Of a stretch of DNA of 64,000 bases, positions 56,901-64,000 are shown one piece after another. The position numbers and the translations under genes were made by a program. The DNA is taken from NCBI GenBank assembly GCA_015143295.1, contig CM026568.1:29334441-29398440 (forward strand), read 5' to 3'. Positions within the stretch are counted from its first letter, which is position 1. Each line of letters begins with the position of its first letter. The notes under the pieces were generated by a model that was given only the letters and a program-made list of their open reading frames with translations, was not told the origin of the DNA and did no database searches. Source of the DNA: Tetracentron sinense (lineage: Eukaryota; Streptophyta; Magnoliopsida; Trochodendrales; Trochodendraceae).

Positions 56901-59900
56901 TACCTAGACCCTAGAAGGTTTGAATTATGTGTAAATATTAATATTATATATATATATAATTTAATTATTTTTATCGCCTAGGCATTGCCTGAGCGATGCC
57001 TAGGTAATCCCTTGCCTAGTTAGGCCTAATCGGCTAGGCATCGCCTAGACTCCTTGACTACACTGCTAAGTGCTATCAATTAACTAGCAGCCACAAGCAT
57101 TCCTTGGATTTGCTCTACTGCAGAATACAGTTCACTTTTCTTTCAACTATTTTTTCTATGGAATTGTTTCACTCTTCGGGTATTTTAGTTTTAAAAATTC
57201 ACACCATGACCTTTTACTGAAGTGTTTGGCTTCTATGCAGCTGTTGTATTTTGAGCAAGAAGAGAATGGTGGATTAAGCCTTGCACTGCAGGTACTTAAA
57301 TTTTTCTTTTCGGATTTTTTAATTGTTATAGTTGGAATAGTCTGTTCAAGTATTCTCGAATGAGCCCTGATCAATACTGAACTACTTATGTATAACCATT
57401 GGCGGATAAGAATGAAGGCATGAATTAATGAAAAGATTGTCATATCATGCTTTAACCTTCTATTAGATACAAACTTTTGATCTTGTACAAGATCTCACAC
57501 ACTTGGCATATTGTTTCTGACCTTAAGTTACATCAAAATTTCAGAGTGCAAGCACTCGCCTTTGTAGAGCTCACTTGCTCTTTCAAATTTGCTCTGCAAT
57601 TATTGAATTTTGAACATCATATCCTTGCCAAACCATACTACCAAATTTCTTTTTCTCCTCCAGTCGAGATGAAAACATATAAATTGCGATCTCTTGTTGT
57701 TCTTCAAATGTTATATCCAGGAAAAAGACAATGAAGGGCACGAAATTAAGACTTTAGGGCCAATTCATTAATGGAGCTGAGGTTTACATGTTTTGCTCTG
57801 TGATTCTGGCCTAGCTATTTGCCTGCCTTTTGAGGAGCTCACGTGGTTTTTGACTTAAATTGACTGATCAGCCTAATTGGTGATGAGGGAGCCAGCGTGC
57901 CCAGGGTCTTATGAATATCATTTGGATATTGATTATGTTTTAAGTGTCATGCGAAACTCCTCAATCTTCATACATATCTCGGTCAAACCATCCGAAAATT
58001 GCCCTGACAAGATACCATTCTTCCTCTGAGTCACACCATAGCTCAAACTGCAATCTGAATTGTAACCCTTTTCCGAAGAGGCTCCTCTACCATATAATTT
58101 AGAGTTATTAATCAAATGAGTATTTATTAACTGTACTATCCTAATAAGAAATTTTCAAGGCCTATTGGTATATGCCCAGCAATTCCTTTTGCAAGCAATG
58201 GGTATTTTCCCTAACAATGGCAGATTAGTGTTACCATACAAAGGCTTGCTAGGGAATCTCTGCATTCATTTTGGATTTAAGTGACTTAAGAAATAATGAA
58301 ATGCATTATATCACCAATATAGACTCAACATGCCAATGCCATTTGACCTACAGGCATACATGTACAAAATACACTGAACTCCTATATGCTTATGTGCATA
58401 TGAGTGTCTATATATTAATACTTGTGAATAAACTATAAAGTTTACAGTTTATGCTTCTTTTAGATTTCCTTGTATATATGTACAATTATAGAGTTGCATT
58501 TCAGATCCATTTTGCACCCATTTGTGATACTCATAATACTTGAACTGGTAGACATGGTAGGTGCTCATGTTAGCATAGCTTTAACCTTTTCCATTTTGTT
58601 TTTTTTATCATTTTGATGCACAAAAATGCCTTCTAGTATAATTAAATTACGTTCCAAAAAAAAAAAAAAGGTATTTGAGCATTTGTTAGAATATTGCTCG
58701 TATTTGGGATATAGCCTTAGTACAAGCATCACACATAATACAATGACTAGCCAATCATCACCTTGGTGCTTGGAATGGTTTAAACTAATCTTCTCTAAGT
58801 AACATACTCACCGTTTGTCCATCTCATAGTTCTACAGAAACTATGTAGAAGGTGGGAAGATCACTTCCTAGACTCACTTCATTCATGTTCCACTTTGTAG
58901 TCAAAGAGGGTCACGTATGTGGGAGTGGGATGTGAGGGGATTGACCCGAGTCTACAATCAGTGGTGTAGACCTTAAGTGAGTATCGTTTTATTGAAACCT
59001 TCTTTGTAAAGGATTGATAGAATATAGTGCGCCTCTACAACCAGTAATGTAAACCCTATGTGAATACCATTAAATTAAAAAAAAATCACAAAAGATTTAG
59101 TATTGATTGTATTATTTTTATTTCAACCCAAGGACAAAAGATTAAAATCGGATGGTTTTTATACAAGGTCCACTATAGTCTAATGCTACTACTATTTCAC
59201 ACCCTAGTGCAAAATTTAAGGTATGTCTTGAAATCTAATGGAAGTGATACGACTAATATCTCATTTCTCACTTCTTGTTTCCGATGAATATTTTGAGCCT
59301 TGCTTCCCGCTTCTCACTTCTTGTTTTGCTTCATTCTTCTTTCCTTTTCAATGCCAAGCTGGATTTTTAATATCTATATGCTCTCTTTTGTCAGTATGTT
59401 TCTAATTTGGATAGCCAACGTTGGTTGGGAGTTGGGACACATTTATCCATAATTCCATATAAGAATCAAGGTTTTTGATTCTCTGTTGGTCAAGGACTCT
59501 CCCGTGTACTGTTCTTCGTAGAGAGTTCCCTTGAGGACTCTCTGTTTTATATGAGAGAGAGTTGGGGAGTTACCCAACTGATTCCCCACATTGGAGAGGC
59601 ATTATAGGAGCATCCTCTCTTGAAAGGAGTCCATCTGTCCAATGGATAGTTTTTTGCTTCTAGTGGACCAACAAATGAAGGAAGTGCTCTCTTTGTTGAA
59701 GGCACTTGGCAACATTTTCTCCTGTTTTGGAGAGAATCGTGATTTGAAAGAGAGGAGTACATAACTCTCCTCTTAATGGAGTGCCAATTGGCACCTTAAC
59801 ATTAGTGCATTTAGGGGGATCCTTATCATGAGATCCCCCACTTAAAGTACTTGGGGATCCTTATTTAGGATCCTCTGACACATATCAGCCATTTGTTGGT

Positions 59901-61278
59901 TCCCAGGATGATTGCATATGCTATCCATATATAATCTTCTCTTTCTTTGTCAGTTCTCTTCCACATTGATTAGCATCTTCTCATGCATTTAGTGTTGAAA
60001 CTTACATATATAAATCTAATGCATTGGTTCAAGTAAACTTGTATGTTAGCAAATTTCTTATTGGTGTAGAAGGACAGCAAGATGCTATCCATATATCTGC
60101 CTTAATCTCCTCTTTCCTTGTGAATTTTCTTGCACCTTGATTAGCACCTTCTTATGCATTTAGTGTTGAAACTTACATATATCAATCTAATGCATTTGTT
60201 AAAGTAAATTTGTATATTAGCTAACCTCGTAATGGTGTAGGAGGACTGCATCAAAACAGGAAAGGTTACTTCTGCTGGGATGTATTTTCTTGGTTTCCCT
60301 GTTTACCGGTTGGATCAAACAGTTAACACGGTGAGCTAATGACATTTTAAATAATTTATTAATCAACTCTTGAACTTGAAAACATCTTTGTTCACGGTTT
60401 TGCCTTTGCCTTCCAAATTTTGGTGGCTCCAGATGGCAGCTGCAAAGGATCCAGATGCTGCTTTCTTCAAAAAGTTGGATGGATTTCAGCCGTGCGAAAT
60501 AACAGAACTAAACGCTGGCACCCATGTATTTGCTGTTTATGGTCAGTTCCATGAGTTTCTGTCCAGTTAGGTGTACCACTTTCTGTACTATGCACGCTGA
60601 TGGATCCTTATGCTACTTTTGTCCATATTCTGGTACATTTTTTAAGGTGACAACTTTTTCAAAAGTGCAAGCTACACGATAGAAGCTCTTTGTGCTGCAC
60701 CATTTTCAGAAGAAAAGGAAGAGCTCAAGGCTGTGGAAGCTCAAATTTTAACAAAGAGGGTGGAACTTTCAAAGTTCGAGACCGAGTACAGAGAGGTTTG
60801 GCATTTTCACAACTGTTTAATAATACCCCGAAGAAATGACTACCCTTTTGGCAAGTATATTCATGCTGAATATTGACAGGTTCTGGCACAATTTACAGAG
60901 ATGACCAGTAGATATGCACAAGAAATGCAAGCAGTGAGTTCTTTTGTCAATCTTTGAGACTCAACTCCATTTTAGTTGTGAGGTTTGGGTTCATTGATAG
61001 CTGTTGAAATGGAGCTCCTAGAATCTTTATGAATCATGCTCTTTTGTTTTCAGATTGATGAGCTTCTTAAGCAAAGGAATGCAATCCATGCCTCGTACTC
61101 AACTGCTCCGCCTATGAAGCGAAGTTCAAGTAGTAGCAAGATGAGAGGTTCCTTCAAGGAGTGTAAAGAGGAAGAATATTGTCAAGCGAGAGATAAGAAG
61201 CCCATGGAGAGGGATAGACCCAAGAAGAAGAAATGGTACAATATCCACTTAAAGGTGGACAAGAGGAAGCCTTGCTGA
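47988..61278 (+). CDS. ATJ16: DnaJ (Hsp40) protein, ATJ16/ARL1 type, 11 exons
   Basis: Exons: 47988-48133, 51341-51464, 51720-51802, 51921-52032, 52127-52231, 57241-57291, 60241-60330, 60433-60541, 60647-60795, 60880-60933 and 61054-61278, all GT-AG and in frame, giving 415 residues. The J domain spans residues 23-88 (RRDPYEVLGV, then EIKSAYRKMALKYHPDK with HPD at 51-53); it stimulates Hsp70 ATPase. The family-specific middle follows (LSSLGAVNTMFAALFSKLGV, KVEKQCAHFY, KTGKVTSAGMYFLGFPVYRL, GTHVFAVYGDNFFK). A coiled coil lies at about 293-352, and the tail is Lys-rich, ending KRKPC. No Gly/Phe or zinc-finger region. Arabidopsis ARG1 and its paralogue ARL1 act in root gravity signalling; wording and the C-terminal KKPC-like end favour ARL1 (ATJ16). 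Introns 1, 5 and 6 are 3.2, 5.0 and 2.9 kb and hold transposons. Confidence 0.93.
48880..50255 (+). mobile_element. L1-type LINE, 3' part, sense in DnaJ intron 1
   Basis: Encodes, across broken frames, the C-terminal region of plant L1 ORF2. It has TRKTVWDWSD near 49360-49390 and the zf-RVT motif RGWSLPNRCYLCLLEEES and DHLLLQC near 49705-49775. WSLWKERNRRVFEN follows at 49938-49980. The 3' end is TTTTTACCGATC plus an A-run (50240-50255). An internal 83-bp tandem duplication (TAGGTTACTCCTTGATGGGA at 49267 and 49348) is present. Broken and 5'-truncated. Confidence 0.78.
50385..50400 (+). repeat. C16 homopolymer
   Basis: A run of 16 C in DnaJ intron 1, within a CCCTATCC-rich stretch that begins near 50280. 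Confidence 0.7.
50641..50974. repeat. Foldback element with ATTCGTGAA/TCGG end words
   Basis: The ends are a perfect 13-bp inverted pair, TAGTTACCAAGTT and AACTTGGTAACTA. Flanks repeat GAAATTCG, TCGGA, AATTCGTGAA and AATAATCGG words around an A/T centre (50740-50830). Same build as 18681-19005 but different ends. Lies in DnaJ intron 1. Confidence 0.6.
52510..55181 (+). mobile_element. Candidate Helitron in DnaJ intron 5 (3' end clear)
   Basis: GCTCCCGTGCATCGCATGGG (hairpin) is followed by GTGTTTGCTAG and T at 55182, a Helitron 3' end like that at 27975. The 5' end is not certain; ATTACTACTAATGAAAGCCG at 52514-52533 is one candidate, but it lacks the A-TC junction. The body (53100-53880) has open frames without known domains. 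The right border is solid, the left open. Confidence 0.42.
55262..55690 (-). mobile_element. LINE 3' end fragment, antisense in DnaJ intron 5
   Basis: Matches 8402-8820 in order: CATATATTAATCAAAAG, a GAGCTACAAA stretch, CAAATGCGAGATAGAGAAG, CCAAGAAGAACCACCC, and AAGGAAAGACCCAATCCACG at the right. The T-run at its left edge is the antisense poly(A) tail. The inferred coding strand ends in the WKERN-type tail. Broken. Confidence 0.65.
56334..57072. mobile_element. Foldback hAT-like element with GCCTAGGC end words, 8-bp duplication
   Basis: CTATCAAT flanks both sides (56326-56333 and 57073-57080), a perfect 8-bp duplication. Inverted ends: CAGTGTAGGCAAGG and (minus) CAGTGTAGTCAAGG, with a 7-base overhang on the right. 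About 130 bp at the left and 90 bp at the right repeat GCCTAGGC, GTCGCCT, GGCGATGCC words. The interior 56530-56760 is the reverse complement of 6380-6620, in an element with ATATCG words. No ORF. Confidence 0.75.
57292..59529. other. DnaJ intron 6, left part
   Basis: No gene or clear repeat family was identified. An A-run lies at 58657-58669. Short near-direct phrases (AACC-TCTTTGTAAAGGATTGAT) near 58980-59060 were noted without a family. Confidence 0.3.
59530..59880. repeat. Chain of short hairpins
   Basis: Successive short inverted pairs: GTTGGGGAGTTACCCAAC (59561), TCTCCTGTTTTGGAGA (59718), AGAGGAGTACATAACTCTCC (59751), GTGCCAATTGGCAC (59781, perfect), GGGGGATCCTTATCATGAGA with CCCCC (59814), and GGGGATCCTTATTTAGGATC (59853). 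It is part of DnaJ intron 6. No protein frame fits. Confidence 0.55.
59920..60250 (+). repeat. Tandem duplication that copies the exon 7 splice acceptor
   Basis: Unit 1 starts at 59920 and unit 2 at 60084, both with GCTATCCATATAT. They share TTGATTAGCA, then CATGCATTTAGTGTTGAAAC, CTTACATATAT and a final TGGTGTAG. Unit 1 ends TTGGTGTAGAAGGACAGCAA; the true acceptor reads AATGGTGTAGGAGGACTGCA (exon 7 starts 60241). The copy therefore includes the acceptor and the first bases of the exon. Confidence 0.7.
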
Positions 61279-62512
61279 ATAGAGTAAGGCATTGTAGCTT
61301 ACCCTTGTTTTGTTACAAATTTCATCTGCCCATGTTGACAGTATGCTTAATTTCCTCATCTTTGTAGGGGTTTATTCTCTTTAAACAATTGTCGGGGGAG
61401 CTTCGACTGCAACTTCTGGGTGAATCGTATGCAGTGGTTAAGCATCCATACAAGCAAAGTATGAAACCTAGCAATCCTGGGCTGGCATTTTGTTCCTTTC
61501 CTGCCCAAGGCTGTATTTGAGCCATGCTAGGGCAGAGATGATGGTTCTGGTACAATGGCTCCATAACTCTAGCATGTAAAGGATAACAACTCATTGTTAT
61601 CATAAAATTCTTTCCTGCCCATTTTGCTTCCGTATGTCATTCTATAGTTTTCCTTTTCTTGCCATTTCCAGCAAATGTACCTGTAAATATTATATTATGT
61701 AACTGGATCATGAAGCTCCTTGCACATATCTATATTCTCGGGGCTTGAATTTTCGGACTTCATATCTCATCCATGAAATGGCCTTAAGATTGGATTATTC
61801 AGGTTCACGAGTATTGTTACTGATTGCTGCAGGAGATGTGGTTTACATTTATTTTTTCGAGGTTTAGCTTTGGAATTTTCTTGGCTGAAAGAGAATACTG
61901 CAGGCAAATGATCTGGCGAAAGCCCTGAATAAACAGCTGTATCACATCGTTCAACTGCCAGTCCAACTGTTTCTCTTGCCTTTGATTCTTGCCACCTTAC
62001 CTCACTTTGATGGACTGTTAAAAGCACAGAAACAAGTCCAAAACATGGTTTATTAGTTGGGTTCTCAAGATCAGTTATTGCTGTTCTCAAGATCATCAAT
62101 GGATATACAATCACTTGGACAATAGTCTTTTAGCTGTTTATCTGTTTCACCTGAAACTCCACCAGGATCGAGCTTTTGGTGTTTGCATTTCCCTCTCTAT
62201 GGTGGATTGTTGAGCTTTCTTCAATTCAAGCTCTTCCCCATCCATTCTCTCTTTCTTCCCTGTAAGATCCAAGCGTTCATCTGCCTGCCTGAACAACCCT
62301 AATTCCTCCATCATTCTCATGATTATAGCCATTCATCTGCTAAATAAACTTCTTGATAAATTCAGAAACTAGTCTGCTGTCCATATCATAATTATTACTA
62401 AAGTTAGATGCAGACACCCCCATTTCCCTCTCAGTCCTCTAACACATGCATTTGCATGCGCTTTCCCTATTGATTTTGGCCATTCCGTTAAAAAATTACA
62501 TTATCTTCACAA

Positions 62513-62520
<8 letters not shown>
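61279..62520. other. Convergent interval between DnaJ and peroxidase genes
   Basis: 61279-61760 is the likely DnaJ 3' UTR. Two minus-strand frames (62114-61767, 115 codons; 62332-62147, 61 codons) look more protein-like than most. The latter ends in a GGAGTTTCAG/GTGAAA donor-like site, but I recognise no family. Confidence 0.35.

Positions 62521-62549
<29 letters not shown>
62521..62549 (+). repeat. (AG)n microsatellite
   Basis: A run of about 14 AG units, downstream of the peroxidase gene on its strand. Confidence 0.85.
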
Positions 62550-62551
<2 letters not shown>

Positions 62552-62804
62552 CAATTGCCCGTTGCTACCGACACCGTAATTTCTGTCTGAAGAAGACCTC
62601 TCGAGTACAAAAAGATTAAATAAAAAACAAATAACTTGCATATACATATAATATATCATCATCAACAACAGATCATCTTCATCTTCATAATAAAGAATTA
62701 GAGGAATCATGAACATCAACAAACTCCTATTCCTTCTTCTCTTCCTGGTCATTTTATCATTCTCCGATCATCATCAGAATCAGAATCAGAATCAAAACAA
62801 TATT

Positions 62805-63794
62805 CTAAGTTGTAATAGAGTTGAAGGCATCGCATCTGTGCCGCACCTCTCCCTCCCGTCCGGTCTTGACCCCATAAACGCTAAGCTTCTCCATTGCACG
62901 AGCAAATGCCTCAAAGAACGCCGACTGGTCCTTGGCGTACATTTCCACAAACGGCTTCGTCCTCTCATCCCCATACAGGGCACGATCCGAAGCCAACAAC
63001 CCCAACCCCCTTGGCAGATTCTGGAAGTACATGTTATCGAACTTGTTGGGAGTCATGACGTCGTTGAAAGCAGACATTGTTGGGTTCTGGTGGTAGTTTC
63101 CGCAGGCTTTCCTTAATCCCTCTGCATACCTTGGGTTATAGGTGGGATCATACTCGGAGGACTTACTGTAATTGAAGATCCTGTCGCTAAATTCCTTACA
63201 GTGAGAGAATCCAATGGTATGGGCACCGCTTAGGGCCACCATTTCCTGGACGGAAAACCCTTTGGAGGCGAAGACGGAGATGATCTCAGGGATGGACATG
63301 GTGGGTCGAGGGACATTGGCTTGGACGTTGGAGGATTTGGAGACAAGCCCATCTTTCCTTCCTAGGGGGACATTGTAGTAGGGACCTCCGACCATGGTGA
63401 TCAAATCACGGGTGGCGAGGGCGAGGATATCAGCGCAGGAGACAGTGGAAGGGCAGGAGAGCTCGAGAGCAGTCTTGGCTCGGACGACGACATCGAAGGC
63501 GTCGCCGGGGAGGGAGAGGTTGATGTCGGCGTCACGCTCGGCTTTGTTGAAGGAATTGGAGGAGACGAGAACGGAGGCGTCACAGCCTTCGACCATACAG
63601 TCGTGGAAGAAGAGACGGACGGTGCCGGCGGCGGTGGTGGGGCTGGTGATTTGCTTGTTGGTGATGGTGTCTTGAATGATTTGTTCCAACTTTGGGCATG
63701 ATTTCTGGTAGTAGGTGGTGGTGAGCTTTGAGTGAGAAGGAGGGATGAATGTGAGAGACGAAAGGAAGAGAAGGATGAGCAGATTTAATGCCAT
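62805..63794 (-). CDS. Class III peroxidase, secreted, PER31/41/63/65 clade
   Basis: Intronless, 329 residues. Residues 1-22 are a signal peptide (MALNLLILLFLSS...), so the enzyme enters the secretory route to the cell wall or vacuole. RLFFHDC at 60-66 has the distal Arg60 and His64. VALSGAHTIGFSHC (186-199) has the proximal haem ligand His192. Eight cysteines at 33, 66, 71, 114, 120, 199, 231 and 321 fit the four conserved disulfides. GCDASV (70-75) belongs to a calcium site. Class III peroxidases oxidise phenolics with H2O2 in lignin and wall cross-linking; the substrate is not readable here. Lack of introns and DVMTPNKFDNMYFQNL place it with Arabidopsis PER31/41/63/65. Length is usual for the family and no key residue is missing. 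Convergent with the DnaJ gene. Confidence 0.95.
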   Translation of the reverse strand: MALNLLILLFLSSLTFIPPSHSKLTTTYYQKSCPKLEQIIQDTITNKQITSPTTAAGTVRLFFHDCMVEGCDASVLVSSNSFNKAERDADINLSLPGDAFDVVVRAKTALELSCPSTVSCADILALATRDLITMVGGPYYNVPLGRKDGLVSKSSNVQANVPRPTMSIPEIISVFASKGFSVQEMVALSGAHTIGFSHCKEFSDRIFNYSKSSEYDPTYNPRYAEGLRKACGNYHQNPTMSAFNDVMTPNKFDNMYFQNLPRGLGLLASDRALYGDERTKPFVEMYAKDQSAFFEAFARAMEKLSVYGVKTGREGEVRHRCDAFNSITT

Positions 63795-64000
63795 GGTGCT
63801 GTGGGGGTCCTGCTTCCCTTCCTCGCAAGGAAATGGGGGAAGATGGAGGCAGATCTGTTGCTTTTTGTGAAATAAAACTAAGGATGGGAGGGTTTTGGGG
63901 TGAGATGGGTTATATTTAGGATTATAGAGAGTGAGTGTGTGTGAAAATAGTGTCTAGGTCGTCATCAGATTGGGGGGAAGATGAAGGTGTCTTGAGCGTG
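63795..64000 (-). promoter_or_regulatory. 5' flank of the peroxidase gene
   Basis: Upstream sequence on the minus strand, about 200 bases to the window edge. A weak TATA-like TAAATATA (minus) lies at 63911-63918, about 117 bp before the start. The promoter continues outside the window. Confidence 0.4.

Noticed and set aside
63394-63675. Plus-strand frame opposite the peroxidase
   Set aside because: Shadow of the conserved peroxidase frame on the minus strand.

Overview
This window is nuclear DNA of a flowering plant, most likely a eudicot or a magnoliid with a medium-sized genome rich in repeats. The evidence is a set of plant-specific protein families, GT-AG introns of up to about 7 kb, plant L1-type LINEs, tRNA-derived SINEs, Helitrons, MITEs and LTR retroelement remains. 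I cannot name the species from sequence alone.

Five host genes are supported. (1) 731-13254 (+): a 7-exon gene for a 318-residue protein with a C-terminal SAM domain. (2) 21849-23465 (+): an intronless U-box/ARM E3 ubiquitin ligase of the PUB38-41 clade. (3) 32003-32716 (+): a single-finger C2H2 regulator of the GIS/ZFP5/ZFP6/ZFP8 group with a C-terminal EAR motif. (4) 47988-61278 (+): an 11-exon DnaJ protein, the orthologue type of Arabidopsis ATJ16/ARL1. (5) 62805-63794 (-): an intronless secreted class III peroxidase of the PER31/41/63/65 clade, convergent with the DnaJ gene. They do not form one pathway; they are separate plant genes separated by repeat-filled intergenic DNA.

The rest is mainly mobile DNA. 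Introns 4 and 5 of the SAM gene hold an inverted pair of foldback elements and two antisense LINEs, one of them split by two later insertions. The 13-21 kb interval carries a duplicated SINE, a two-way tandem array of a palindromic unit and more foldback elements. The 23.5-28.8 kb interval has a hAT-like element with an 8-bp target duplication, several MITEs, a 145-bp Helitron and a solo LTR. The 34-38.3 kb interval is a nest in which MITEs and a mini-Helitron sit end to end. At 38748-42361 there is a non-autonomous LTR element with matching 5-bp duplications, followed by two MITEs in tandem. The DnaJ introns hold a LINE in each orientation, two foldback elements, a Helitron end, a chain of short hairpins and a tandem duplication that copies a splice acceptor.

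Two patterns look least explained. First, a group of foldback elements whose ends are built from a short palindromic word that differs from element to element, while at least one pair with different words shares an interior. Second, a roughly 60-bp palindromic core (TTAACCCTAAGGGTTA-like, flanked by GTGGTTAAGATTCA-like sequence) that recurs inside Helitron, hAT-like and long-TIR MITE copies and also forms its own tandem array. All calls were made by reading; percentages are by-eye estimates and no database was searched.
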